Origin: Arthrobacter sp. Leaf69
GTDB lineage: Bacteria > Actinomycetota > Actinomycetes > Actinomycetales > Micrococcaceae
Reading direction: 5' to 3'
Assembly: GCF_001422645.1 (NCBI RefSeq)
Contig: NZ_LMLR01000012.1
Coordinates: forward strand, 286,451 to 350,450
Length of the DNA: 64,000 bases
How positions within the stretch are numbered: the stretch's first letter is position 1; each line of letters begins with the position of its first letter. Below, piece by piece: positions 46,148 to 55,144 of the stretch. The notes under the pieces were generated by a model, which was given only the letters and a program-made list of their open reading frames with translations, did no database searches and was not told the DNA's origin. Both the position numbers and the translations under genes were made by a program.

Positions 46148-47896
46148 TCAGTGGCCCTTGAACGCCTCGGCGAGCCACCAGGCGCCGCCGTCGGAGGCGA
46201 TCTTGGCATCGATGACCAGCGGACGGGAGGGACGCGCTCCCACCCAGGCACGGACGTCCTCAAGATCGGCCACGCCGCGCACCGTCACGGCGTCCGCACC
46301 GAAGCCCCGGGCGATCGCGGCGATGTTCGTGTCCGGGAACGTGACAGTGCCGAGATCGACGGCGGAGCCGCCGTCGTGCGCGGCGCCGAAGTGGTGGACT
46401 TCCGCGCCGTAGCCGGCGTCGTTGTAGATGATGCAGACAAGTGGCAGGCCCAGCCGGACCGCGGTCTCCAGTTCGCTGATGCCCATCAGGAATCCGCCGT
46501 CCCCGGCGCCCAGCACCGGCAAGCGGTCCGGCCGGGCCAGCGCGGCCCCGATCGCTGTGGACAGCCCCAGCCCGATCGACTGGAAGGCCTGAGTGAAACA
46601 GAAGCCGAACTCATCCGGGACCTTCAGATAGGTGCTGGGATAGCCCATGAAGTTGCCGGAGTCGATCGAGACGATCCGTTCCGCAGGCAGGATCGCGTCC
46701 AGTTCGCGGCTCAGCACGCGGGGGTCGATCCGTCCACCGCCGGAGAGGTCCGGCGTTTCGACGTCGTTCCAGCGCGAGCGTTCCGCGATGGCCGCGGCGT
46801 TCCGCGGGGTGCGGTACCGCTCGGCCGGGTCGGGCTGCAGCGTCCGCAGCTCCGCGAGGACATCCGCGGCGGTCAGCGCGGCATCCCCGACCACCCCCAG
46901 GTCGACGTGCCGGTTGGCGCCGAGAGCGGAATCCTCGACGTCGACCTGCACCACGGCCGTCCCGTCCGAGATGAGGTGGCCGTGCCGCATGGTCCACATA
47001 TTCAAGGCACAGCCCCAACCAACAATCAGGTCGGCGCCCTGGATCAGCTCGGCGCTGAGCGGTGAGGAGAATCCGCCGGAGATCCCGAGACTGAAGTCCT
47101 CGTCATGGAACAGCCCGTTGGCCACTGCGGACGTGGCCACCAGCGCACCGGCGTGGGCGGCCAGCTCCAGCAGTTCTTCCCGGGCCGTCCGCGCCCCGCG
47201 GCCCGCCACAAAGACCGGGCGTTCCGCGGCGTTGATCAGGTGCGCCAGGCGCCGGACGCTGGTGGCCGCGGGGCGGACCGGCTGGGCGTCGGCGACTGCT
47301 GCGGGGTGCGCGGCCAGCGCCTGCCCCGGTGCCGGTGCGGACTGGACGTCGAGGGGCAGGTTGAGCACCACGGTGCGGCGTTCGTTCCGCGCCGTGCGGA
47401 ACGCCCGCAGGGTGTCCGCGACGGCGGTGGCCGGGGAGTGGATGCGCTCGCTCACGGCTCCGACGCTCCGGGCGAGGGCGTCCTGGTCGATTTTGAAGTT
47501 GGAACGGACCGCGGAGGCCTGGGTGTCGGCGGTCAGCACGATCAGCGGCGTGCGGCTCTTGGCGGCTTCCCCGATCCCGGTGACGGCGTTGCTCAGCCCG
47601 CAGCCCTGGTGGGTGCTGACCACCCCCACCCGGCCCGACATCCGGGCGTAGGCGTCGGCCATTGTGGCGGCGCCGCCTTCGTGCCGGGCTGCGGTGAACG
47701 GCACCCCGGCCTCGCGGAGGGCGTTGGTGACCTCGAAGTTGCCGCTGCCGACCACGCCAAAGACGTGCCCGACGCCGAGCCCCGCCAGGGTCCGGCCAAC
47801 GAGCTGTGCGACGGTCCCGGCCACCTGCTGGACCGTGCCGGAGGACTCCCGGGGCGCCTCCACGGCGCCGGGGGAAACGTATGAAGCTACTACCAT
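46148..47896 (-). CDS. ThDP-dependent decarboxylase/synthase family protein
   Basis: 582 aa, ATG with GGAAGGTAAGTCC upstream. The three domains of the acetolactate synthase/benzoylformate decarboxylase family are present. The ThDP-activating Glu is in ARHEGGAATMADAYAR, and the ThDP/Mg motif is GAGDGGFLMGISELE to YNDAGYG. It keeps both motifs, so it should be active on a 2-oxo acid or similar. Between the aromatic MFS and a divergent thioesterase, it plausibly acts on a product of ring degradation. Specific substrate unknown. Confidence 0.87.
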   Translation of the reverse strand: MVVASYVSPGAVEAPRESSGTVQQVAGTVAQLVGRTLAGLGVGHVFGVVGSGNFEVTNALREAGVPFTAARHEGGAATMADAYARMSGRVGVVSTHQGCGLSNAVTGIGEAAKSRTPLIVLTADTQASAVRSNFKIDQDALARSVGAVSERIHSPATAVADTLRAFRTARNERRTVVLNLPLDVQSAPAPGQALAAHPAAVADAQPVRPAATSVRRLAHLINAAERPVFVAGRGARTAREELLELAAHAGALVATSAVANGLFHDEDFSLGISGGFSSPLSAELIQGADLIVGWGCALNMWTMRHGHLISDGTAVVQVDVEDSALGANRHVDLGVVGDAALTAADVLAELRTLQPDPAERYRTPRNAAAIAERSRWNDVETPDLSGGGRIDPRVLSRELDAILPAERIVSIDSGNFMGYPSTYLKVPDEFGFCFTQAFQSIGLGLSTAIGAALARPDRLPVLGAGDGGFLMGISELETAVRLGLPLVCIIYNDAGYGAEVHHFGAAHDGGSAVDLGTVTFPDTNIAAIARGFGADAVTVRGVADLEDVRAWVGARPSRPLVIDAKIASDGGAWWLAEAFKGH

Positions 47897-47951
47897 GGAC
47901 TTACCTTCCATTGAGTAATGCACCGGTTGGGTACTGCACTGTTGACTGACT

Positions 47952-48011
47952 GCAAAGTTGCTGACGGCCCTGTTGCTGCTTGCCCTGTTGCTGACTGCTC
48001 TGTGCTGAATT
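47952..48011. repeat. 15-bp imperfect tandem repeats, four copies
   Basis: Units at 47952, 47967, 47982 and 47997, consensus GCCCTGTTGCTGACT; the middle two share CCCTGTTGCTG exactly. They lie in the divergent promoter region between the ThDP enzyme and the thioesterase. An open frame through them encodes 5-residue repeats but has no ribosome site. Confidence 0.75.
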
Positions 48012-48037
48012 GCTCTTCGAACTTCCAGGCGGCTTCC

Positions 48038-48487
48038 ATGAACTCCACCCAGTCCCTCCCCCGCGCTGCTGCGACGGCAACCCTGGTCCGGACCATTGAA
48101 TGGGTGGATACGGATGCCGCGGGGCACCAGCACAATTCGGCGGTGCTCCGCTTGGTCGAGGCCTGCGAGGCCAAGCTGTTCCGGGACCTGGAGCTGCCGG
48201 AGTATTTCCCGTTGGCGCCGCGGGTTCGCCACGAGCTCAACTACCGGGCGAAGTTGTACTTCGGCCAGCAGGTCACCACCACCGTAGTGGTGGAGAAAAT
48301 CGGCCGCACGTCCATGACGTTCAGCTTTGAAGTGTGGGGCGAGGAGTTCCGGGGCGAACCCCGCGTCCTCGCCGCCCACGGATCGTTCGTCACGGCCCAT
48401 GTGGCACAGGGCGGAACGGCGGCCACCCCGTGGCCGGCGGAATTTACGGCCAAAGTCACCGCCCGCGGGGGTTCCAGCCAGGACTGA
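48038..48487 (+). CDS. Hotdog-fold acyl-CoA thioesterase (4HBT-like)
   Basis: 149 aa from the ATG at 48038; an in-frame ATG at 47918 would add 40 repeat-encoded residues and is judged less likely. The DTDAAGHQHNSAVLRLVEACE segment has the Asp/His/Asn-Glu layout of 4-hydroxybenzoyl-CoA-type thioesterases. It would release an aryl acid such as gentisate from its CoA ester. Divergent from the ThDP enzyme and convergent with the aryl-CoA hydroxylase. Confidence 0.83.
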   Translation: MNSTQSLPRAAATATLVRTIEWVDTDAAGHQHNSAVLRLVEACEAKLFRDLELPEYFPLAPRVRHELNYRAKLYFGQQVTTTVVVEKIGRTSMTFSFEVWGEEFRGEPRVLAAHGSFVTAHVAQGGTAATPWPAEFTAKVTARGGSSQD

Positions 48488-48498
48488 GCCGCCGGGGA

Positions 48499-48536
48499 CG
48501 CTGCCCGGCACCGCCCCGTTGAGGCGCCGGGCAGCG
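48499..48536. terminator. Stem-loop between converging thioesterase and hydroxylase genes
   Basis: CGCTGCCCGGC (48499-48509) pairs perfectly with GCCGGGCAGCG (48526-48536) around a 16-nt loop. GTTCTCC follows on the plus strand. Probably bidirectional. Confidence 0.65.
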
Positions 48537-48562
48537 GTTCTCCAGCCGGTTCTCCCGGCCGC

Positions 48563-50944
48563 CTATACCGACGCCGGCACTTTCGCCGGCGTCCAGCGCA
48601 GGTGGGTGGGCAGCTCGGCGGTCTCCGGCTCCCGCACGAGCGCCAGCCGGGGCCGGACCGCGTCGGTGCGGGCCGCCGGCGGCTTCCGGCTGCCGGCCCG
48701 GAACTGCTGCGGCCAGTCGGCGCCGGGCCCGCGGTAGTCCTGCTCGATCGCCGCATGCAGGGTCCACTGCGGATCAAACAGGTGCGTGCGGCCAAGGGCG
48801 CAGAGGTCCGCGCGGCCCGCCAGCAGGATCGAGTTGACGTCGTCGTAGGAGGACACGGCCCCGACGGCGATCACCGCCACGCCTGCCTTGTGGGCCACCT
48901 CCTGCCGGATGCGGTCCGCGAACGGGGTCTGGTAGCTGCGGCCGTAGGCGGGTTTCTCCTCCTTGACCACCTGGCCGGAGGAGACGTCCACGCCGTCGGC
49001 GCCGTGCTCCACGAACGCCCGGGCGATCGCGACGGCGTCGTGCTCGTCGTTGCCGCCGGGGGCCCAGTCCGTCGCCGAAAGCCTGACGGTGAGCGGCTTG
49101 TCAGCGGGCCACGCGGCGCGGACGGCGTCGAACACCTCCAGCGGGTAACGCAGCCGGTTCTCGAGCGATCCGCCGTATTCGTCGCCGCGCCGGTTGGCCA
49201 GCGGCGAGAGGAATGAGGAGAGCAGGTAGCCGTGTGCGCAGTGCAGCTCCAGCAGGTCGAAACCCGCGGCGGCCGCACGCACGGTCGCGGCTACGAACTC
49301 GTCCCGGACCTGGTCCATTTCGGCGCGGCTGATTTCGCGCGGCGCCGGGCTGTCCGGGCCGTAGGGGACGGCCGAGGGGCCCACCGGCTCCCAGCCGCCC
49401 TCGGGGAGCGGCTCGTCGATGCCTTCCCACATGAGTTTGGTGGAGCCTTTCCGGCCGGAGTGCCCCAGCTGGGCGCCGATCGCCGCCGTCGAACGGCTGT
49501 GCACGAAGTCGACGATCTCTCGCCAGCTCTCCTGCTGGGCCTCGGTGTAGAGGCCGCTACAGCCCGGCGTGATGCGCCCGGTCTCCGATACGCAGACCAT
49601 TTCGGTCATCACCAGGCCGGCGCCGCCAAGGGCCTTGCTCCCCAGGTGGACCAGGTGGAAGTTGCCCGGGACGCCGTCGGTGGCGGAGTACATGTCCATC
49701 GGTGAGACGACGATCCGGTTCTTCAGTTCCAGCCCGCCGATCCGGTACGGCTGGAACATGGCCGGGGCGCTGCCCACAATGCCCTGCGTGTGGGCGAATT
49801 CCTCATCCACCCGGGCGGCGAACTCGGGGTCGCGCAGTTTGAGGTTGTCGTACGTGATCCGGCGGCTCCGGGTGAGCAGGTTGAAGCAGAACTGCACCGG
49901 GTTCTGGTCCTTGTACATGCCGATGTTCTCGAACCATTCCAGCGACGCCTGCGCGGCGCGCTGGGTGGATTCGACCACCGGCCGGCGCTCCGTTTCGTAC
50001 GCCTCCAGGGCGGCCTCAAGCTCGGAGTGCTCGTGTAGGCAGGCCGCCAGCGCGAGGGAGTCCTCCATGGCCAGCTTGGTGCCGGACCCGATGGAGAAGT
50101 GCGCCGTGTGGGCAGCGTCGCCGAGGAGCACGATGTTGCCGTGCCGCCAGGACTCGTTGCGGACCGTGGTGAAGTTGATCCACTTGGAGTTGTTGACCAG
50201 GACCTCGTGGCCCTCGAGCTCCTCGGCGAAAATTGTGCGGATGGCGTCCACGGCCGCCTCGTCGCTTTCTCCGGGCCGGAACGGCTGGTGCTCGGTAGCG
50301 TCGAAGCCGGCGTTGCGCCAGACGTCCTCGTGCATTTCGACGATGAAGGTGCTGCCCTCGTCCGAGTAAGGGTAGCCGTGGATCTGCATCACGCCGTGCT
50401 CGGTGTCCTTGACGAAGAACTTGAATGCCTCGAAGACGAGGTCGGTGCCGAGCCACATGTACTTGGACTTGCGGACGTCCAGGCTGGGCCGGAAGACCTC
50501 GGCGAAGCGGGAGCGGACGGCGGAGTTCAGGCCGTCCGCAGCGAGCACCAGGTCGTAGTCCCGGCTGAGTTCCTCGACGTCGGGCGCCAGCGTGCTGAAC
50601 CGCAGGTCGACACCGAGTTCGGCGCAGCGCCGCTGCAGCAGCTCGAGCAGCTCCTTGCGGCTCATGGCGGCGAAGCCCTGGCCGCCGACGGTGTGCTGCT
50701 GGCCCTGGAAGTGGATGTCGATGTCGGTCCAGCGGGCGAAGCGCTCGGACATGTACTCGGCGATCACGGTGTCCGCGTTGCCGATTCCGCCGAGGGTCTC
50801 GTCGCTGAAGACGACGCCGAAGCCGAAGGTGTCGCTCGCGGCGTTGCGTTCCCAGACCGTGACATCGTGGTTCGGGTCCAGCTGCTTCATGAGTGCGGCG
50901 AAGTACAGTCCGCCCGGACCGCCGCCGATGATTGCAATTTTCAT
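48563..50944 (-). CDS. Bifunctional aryl-CoA monooxygenase / OYE-type reductase
   Basis: 793 aa, ATG after AGAGGCACCAC. Residues 1-385: single-component FAD monooxygenase (IGGGPGGLYFA at 5-15, DGLNSAVR, GDAAHTAHFSIGSG). Residues 400-790: Old Yellow Enzyme domain (IVVSPMDMYSATDG, HCAHGYLLSSFLSP, NRRGDEYGGSLENR). This is the two-domain layout of 2-aminobenzoyl-CoA monooxygenase/reductase and of salicylyl-CoA 5-hydroxylase-type proteins. It hydroxylates, and for aminobenzoyl-CoA also reduces, an ortho-substituted benzoyl-CoA. Directly follows the CoA ligase gene. Confidence 0.9.
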   Translation of the reverse strand: MKIAIIGGGPGGLYFAALMKQLDPNHDVTVWERNAASDTFGFGVVFSDETLGGIGNADTVIAEYMSERFARWTDIDIHFQGQQHTVGGQGFAAMSRKELLELLQRRCAELGVDLRFSTLAPDVEELSRDYDLVLAADGLNSAVRSRFAEVFRPSLDVRKSKYMWLGTDLVFEAFKFFVKDTEHGVMQIHGYPYSDEGSTFIVEMHEDVWRNAGFDATEHQPFRPGESDEAAVDAIRTIFAEELEGHEVLVNNSKWINFTTVRNESWRHGNIVLLGDAAHTAHFSIGSGTKLAMEDSLALAACLHEHSELEAALEAYETERRPVVESTQRAAQASLEWFENIGMYKDQNPVQFCFNLLTRSRRITYDNLKLRDPEFAARVDEEFAHTQGIVGSAPAMFQPYRIGGLELKNRIVVSPMDMYSATDGVPGNFHLVHLGSKALGGAGLVMTEMVCVSETGRITPGCSGLYTEAQQESWREIVDFVHSRSTAAIGAQLGHSGRKGSTKLMWEGIDEPLPEGGWEPVGPSAVPYGPDSPAPREISRAEMDQVRDEFVAATVRAAAAGFDLLELHCAHGYLLSSFLSPLANRRGDEYGGSLENRLRYPLEVFDAVRAAWPADKPLTVRLSATDWAPGGNDEHDAVAIARAFVEHGADGVDVSSGQVVKEEKPAYGRSYQTPFADRIRQEVAHKAGVAVIAVGAVSSYDDVNSILLAGRADLCALGRTHLFDPQWTLHAAIEQDYRGPGADWPQQFRAGSRKPPAARTDAVRPRLALVREPETAELPTHLRWTPAKVPASV

Positions 50945-50954
50945 GTGGTGCCTC

Positions 50955-52604
50955 TCAAACGTTCTGGTGTTCGGGGGCGGCGGTGTCAGCGGCCAGCTGT
51001 TCACGCAGCCGGAAGTGCTGGAGTTTGCCGCTGGGGTTGCGGGGCAGGCCGTCAACAAAGTTCACCTGGCGCGGGTACTTGTACGGGGCGATGGCCTGCT
51101 TGACGAAGTCCTGGATTTCCTTGCGCTTCGCGTCATCGGCCTCGACGCCCTCGCGCAGCACGATGAAGGCGCAGACTACGCTGCCGCGCTCCGGGTCGGG
51201 CCGGCCCACCACGGCGTTCTCCATCACGTCCGGGTGCTGGTCAATGGCCGCTTCGACCTCCGGGGCGCCGATGTTGTAGCCGGAGGACACGATCATGTTG
51301 TCGGAGCGTGCCTGGTAGTAGAAGTAGCCGTCGTCGTCCCGGCTGAAGGTGTCTCCGGTGACGTTCCAGCCGTTGACGACGTAGTCCTCCTGGCGGGAGT
51401 CGTTGAGATAGCGGCAGCCGGTGGGGCCGATGACTGCGAGGCGTCCGACGGCGTTCGGGCCGAGTTCCCGGCCGTCCTCGTCCAGGATGGTGGCCCGGTA
51501 ACCGGGGACGGCCGTTCCGGTGGCACCGGCGCGGATATCGTCCCCTGCCGCGGAGATGAAGACGTGCAGCATTTCGGTGGCGCCGATGCCGTTGACCAGC
51601 TTCAGCCCGGTGCGTTCATGGACGGCGCGCCAGGTTTCGGCCGGCAGGTGCTCGCCGGCCGAGACGGCGGTGCGGAGGCTGGCGAGGAGCCCCTCGGCGC
51701 CTTCCTTGAGGATGGCCTTGTAGGCGGTCGGGGCGGTGAACAGGATGGTGGCCTGCGCCGCGTGCACGGCCTGCGCCAGCTCCAGCGGGGTGGCGCGTTC
51801 GGTCAGCAGCGCGGCGGCGCCGAAGCGCAGCGGGAAAACCACCAGGCCGCCCAGTCCGAAGGTGAAGGCCAGCGGCGGGGAGCCCGCGAAGACGTCGTCC
51901 GGCGTCGGCGCCAGGACGTGCCGGGCGAAGGTGTCCGCGTTGGCGAGGATGTCCCGGTGGAAGTGCATGGTGATCTTCGGCGTCCCGGTGGTGCCCGACG
52001 TCGGGCCCAGCAGCGCGACGTCGTCCGCCGCCGTCGCGACGTCGGTGAATTCGCCGCTCTTGGCGGCGCAGCGGGCGTCGAGGTCCGTGCCGGTGCTGCC
52101 CCCCATGGCCAGCACCGGCACGTCGTTTCCGGCGGCCTCGGCCAGATCATCGAGGAACCTGCTGTCGCACAGGGCGGCGGCCGGCCGGGTCAGTTCCAGC
52201 AGGGTCCGGATCTCGTTGCCGCGCAGGGCCGGCATGATGGTGACCGCCACCGCGCCGGCCTTGAGCACCCCGAGCCAGGCCGCGACGAGCCACGGGTTGT
52301 TCGGCGAGCGCAGCATGACGCGGTTCCCGGGGACGATCCCGAAGTCCTCGACAAGGACCTGGGCCACCTGGTTGGCGCGGCGCTGCAGTTCCCCGTAGCT
52401 CCAGGAACCGCCGTCGGGGGTGAGCAGGGCCGGGCGGTCGGCACCGAAACTGCGGACGGCGTCGTCAATCAGCGCGGTGGCGGCGTTGAGCTGCTGCGGG
52501 TACTGCAGTTCCGGGAGGGTGAACTCCAGCGCGGGCCACTGCTCCGCCGGGGGCAGATTGTCACGTGCAAAGGTGTCCCGGTGCGCCGAGGGCGTCAGTT
52601 CCAT
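50955..52604 (-). CDS. Aryl-CoA ligase (2-aminobenzoate/benzoate-CoA ligase family)
   Basis: 549 aa AMP-forming ligase. P-loop GPTSGTTGTPK near residue 172, GNIGATE-like VNGIGATEMLH near 335, VNGWNVTGD, and the C-terminal lysine in PRNPSGKLQHFRLR. The N-terminus DTFARDNLPPAEQWP recalls 2-aminobenzoate-CoA ligases. It activates an aromatic acid to its CoA ester for the hydroxylase 10 bp downstream. Anthranilate is my first guess and salicylate the second; the binding pocket was not modelled. Confidence 0.87.
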   Translation of the reverse strand: MELTPSAHRDTFARDNLPPAEQWPALEFTLPELQYPQQLNAATALIDDAVRSFGADRPALLTPDGGSWSYGELQRRANQVAQVLVEDFGIVPGNRVMLRSPNNPWLVAAWLGVLKAGAVAVTIMPALRGNEIRTLLELTRPAAALCDSRFLDDLAEAAGNDVPVLAMGGSTGTDLDARCAAKSGEFTDVATAADDVALLGPTSGTTGTPKITMHFHRDILANADTFARHVLAPTPDDVFAGSPPLAFTFGLGGLVVFPLRFGAAALLTERATPLELAQAVHAAQATILFTAPTAYKAILKEGAEGLLASLRTAVSAGEHLPAETWRAVHERTGLKLVNGIGATEMLHVFISAAGDDIRAGATGTAVPGYRATILDEDGRELGPNAVGRLAVIGPTGCRYLNDSRQEDYVVNGWNVTGDTFSRDDDGYFYYQARSDNMIVSSGYNIGAPEVEAAIDQHPDVMENAVVGRPDPERGSVVCAFIVLREGVEADDAKRKEIQDFVKQAIAPYKYPRQVNFVDGLPRNPSGKLQHFRLREQLAADTAAPEHQNV

Positions 52605-52689
52605 TGCAGACCTTTCATATCGTCATTGATAAGAGGGGAAGGGCTCATCGATTGCTCCGAACGGCCGTTTTGGCGGTCCGAAAGGGCAG

Positions 52690-53562
52690 CTACGGAGCAG
52701 TCGACATCCGGATCATGCCTTCCTGCACCACGGTGGCGAGGAGCCGGCCCTGCCGGTCGTAGAAGTGTCCTTGCGCCAGGCCGCGGCTGGCCTGGGCGGA
52801 AACGGCTTCCTGCACGTAGAGCAGCCAGTCGTCCACCCGGCCTTCACGGTGGAACCACATGGCGTGGTCCAGGCTGGCCGTAACCAGGCCCGGGTCGCCC
52901 CAGGCGTAGCCGTGCACCCGGAGCACCGGTTCCAGGATGGTGTAGTCACAGACGTAGGCCAGGGCGGCTCGCTGCAGGTCCGGGTCATCCGGCAGCTGGT
53001 CGAACGCCTTCACCCAGACGGCCTGGTGCGGCACCTGCTCCCCCTCGACGCTGAGGTAGACGGCCCCCGGAACGTGCCGCATGTCGAAGCTGCGGCCGCC
53101 GGACCAGTAGGCCGCGGCGTCGCCTTCGACGCCGTCGAGCACGTCGGCCGAGGACGGCAGCGACTCCGGATCCGGGATCCCGGCCGGCATGGCACGGGCG
53201 AATTCCTCGCCTGCCTCCTCCGCGTGGAAGGAGGCCATGGCCACGTAGACGGTCCTGCCGCCCTGGTAGGCGCGGACCTGCCGAGTGGAGTAGCCACGTC
53301 CGTCGCGGAGGCGTTCCACCTCGTAGCGGACCTCCGCGCCGATATCCGCGGGCCGCATGAAGTAACTGTGCATCGAGTGCAGCGAGCGGTCGTCCCCCAC
53401 CGAGCGCATCGCCGCGGCGGCGGCCTGGGCCACCATGTCCCCGCCGTACGCCTTGGGCCACGGCACGTACTGTGTGGTGGCGGTGTAGGCCTCGTCGAGG
53501 AAGTCCGGCTCCACCGGCGTCAGTTCGAGGGCGGACAGGAGGATTTCCGAAGTGGGATTCAT
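52690..53562 (-). CDS. Acyl-CoA thioesterase II (TesB-like)
   Basis: 290 aa double-hotdog protein. QATRY-like ATTQYVPWPKAYGGDMVAQA at the first hotdog, SMHSYFMRPADIGAEVRYEVE, and SLDHAMWFHREGRVDDWLLY in the second are typical of TesB. Hydrolyses acyl-CoA, freeing CoA if intermediates accumulate. Overlaps the cupin gene by 4 bp, so translated in the same unit. Confidence 0.9.
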   Translation of the reverse strand: MNPTSEILLSALELTPVEPDFLDEAYTATTQYVPWPKAYGGDMVAQAAAAAMRSVGDDRSLHSMHSYFMRPADIGAEVRYEVERLRDGRGYSTRQVRAYQGGRTVYVAMASFHAEEAGEEFARAMPAGIPDPESLPSSADVLDGVEGDAAAYWSGGRSFDMRHVPGAVYLSVEGEQVPHQAVWVKAFDQLPDDPDLQRAALAYVCDYTILEPVLRVHGYAWGDPGLVTASLDHAMWFHREGRVDDWLLYVQEAVSAQASRGLAQGHFYDRQGRLLATVVQEGMIRMSTAP

Positions 53563-53996
53563 ACCCGGCGGTACCCTTCGAGGGTGGAGTCGTCGACGTC
53601 GTCGAGGTTCACCACGATGTTCTCCGGGGTGCGTGCGGTGAGCCAGACGAGTTCCTCAGTGACGCTCATGTTCGCTTCGACGTGCGGCATATACGGCGGG
53701 ACGAAGACCCAGTCGCCCTCGGTCATGTCGATGAATTCCTTGTAGTCTTCGCCGAAGTAGATCCGGCCGTGGCCGCGGAGCACGTAACCGCCGGTCTCGG
53801 CTTCGCCGTGGTGGTGCGGGAAGGAGCGGTAGCCGGGTTCGTTGCTGACCTGGCCGTACCAAATCTTTGTAGCAGGAGTGTGCTGCGTGCTGACGCCGGA
53901 GATCCGGACGGCCCCGCCGGACTGGCCGGTGTCGCGGTGCTCGGCGCCCTTGCGGGTCACGACGGGGACAACATGTTCGGTGATCTGTTCTGTCAT
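53559..53996 (-). CDS. Single-domain cupin protein
   Basis: 145 aa. The cupin motif 1 HHHGEAETGGYVLRGHG supplies His and Glu metal ligands, and PPYMPHVEANMS is motif 2. Far smaller than bicupin gentisate dioxygenases (about 340 aa), so it is a possible ring-cleavage enzyme or metal-dependent isomerase but not a standard one. Between FAH and TesB genes in the aryl-CoA operon. Confidence 0.85.
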   Translation of the reverse strand: MTEQITEHVVPVVTRKGAEHRDTGQSGGAVRISGVSTQHTPATKIWYGQVSNEPGYRSFPHHHGEAETGGYVLRGHGRIYFGEDYKEFIDMTEGDWVFVPPYMPHVEANMSVTEELVWLTARTPENIVVNLDDVDDSTLEGYRRV

Positions 53997-54042
53997 GGTG
54001 ATACCTCTCTGTATGGCGGGTCTGTTTGGTGGCTTGCTGGGA

Positions 54043-54915
54043 TTAGAGACGGACCGTGTTGGTGAGGGTGCCGATGCCCTCGACTTCGGTGGTGACGACG
54101 TCGCCGTCGTGCAGGAAGCGCGGCGGGTTGGCCCCCATGCCCACGCCGCCGGGGGTGCCGGTGAGGACCACGTCGCCGGGGCTCAGCCGGGTGAAGGTGG
54201 AGATGTAGGACAGTAGCGCGGCCGCGGTAAAGACGAGGGTCTTGGTGTTGCCGTTCTGGACCTCTTCGCCGTTGACCAGGCAGCGGACCCGGACGCCGGC
54301 TTCGGGGTCGCATTCGTCCGGGGTCACCAGCACGGGACCCAGCGGGGTGGTGCGGTCGAAGGCCTTGCCCTGGAACCACTGCAGGGTGCGGCTCTGCCAG
54401 TCGCGCAGGGAGATGTCGTTCGCCACGGTGTAGCCGGCGATCGCGGCGGCGGCCTCCTCCGGCGACGCATTCTTGAGCGGGGCTCCGACGACGACCGCCA
54501 GTTCGGCTTCCCAGTCAACCTTGGCGCCGTGCCCTGCGGCGTCGATGACCTCGCCGTCGCCGATCAGCGTGTCCGCGTACTTGGCGAACAGGGTGGGATA
54601 TTCCGGCACCTCCCGGCCCATTTCCGCGATGTGGTCCGCGTAGTTCAGGCCGCAGCAGATGACCTTGGACGGGCGCGGCAGCACGGTGGCGAACCGGGCG
54701 TCATGTGCGGGAATGGAGCCGCCCGGGACGCCGTCGGAAGTTTCCGCGGCGGCAACGGCCGCAGCTGCCTGCTCCCGCCAGCCGGCGCTTCCCAGCAGTT
54801 CACTGAGGTCGCGTGCGGGCAGGAGCACAAAACGCTCCCCGGACTGGACGGCGGCGCGGGTGACGGGGCCACCGCTGGCGTCGCGGGCTGCCGTAATGAC
54901 GGTCGCAAGGCGCAT
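54043..54915 (-). CDS. Fumarylacetoacetate-hydrolase family protein
   Basis: 290 aa. A short N-terminal domain then the FAH fold: CGLNYADHIAEMG, DWEAELAVVVG (metal-binding Glu residues), NDISLRDWQ and GTPGGVGMG. The family hydrolyses or decarboxylates 2,4-dioxo acids such as fumarylpyruvate or oxalocrotonate, the usual last steps after ring cleavage. First gene of the minus-strand operon FAH-cupin-TesB-ligase-hydroxylase. Confidence 0.92.
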   Translation of the reverse strand: MRLATVITAARDASGGPVTRAAVQSGERFVLLPARDLSELLGSAGWREQAAAAVAAAETSDGVPGGSIPAHDARFATVLPRPSKVICCGLNYADHIAEMGREVPEYPTLFAKYADTLIGDGEVIDAAGHGAKVDWEAELAVVVGAPLKNASPEEAAAAIAGYTVANDISLRDWQSRTLQWFQGKAFDRTTPLGPVLVTPDECDPEAGVRVRCLVNGEEVQNGNTKTLVFTAAALLSYISTFTRLSPGDVVLTGTPGGVGMGANPPRFLHDGDVVTTEVEGIGTLTNTVRL

Positions 54916-54999
54916 GATTCTTCACTTCCGGTTCGACGGCGGAACCGGCCCCATTGCCGATTCCGGTGACGTGCAAACTATGCCATCCCCCGAGAGGGT

Positions 55000-55009
55000 A
55001 TGTCGACAT
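55000..55009. promoter_or_regulatory. Palindrome ATGTCGACAT in the FAH/ridA divergent promoter
   Basis: A 10-bp perfect palindrome in the 229-bp gap between the two divergent transcription units. It could be a repressor site, but it does not match a PaaX operator I know. Confidence 0.35.
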
Positions 55010-55144
55010 TTTTACGGTCGTCACATATGCTCAAGTTAACACGGATTCACCAGTTTGGGTAGACCGGCAGATGTGCCGGATCCGCCCGTTCGCAGTTCCA
55101 ACCCTTGGATTTCCACAGCACCGCCGACTCAATGAGGAGCCACC

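Noticed and set aside
47918-48037. Longer N-terminus for the 4HBT-like thioesterase
   Set aside because: It would be made from the 15-bp repeat array and has no ribosome site. Kept as an alternative only.
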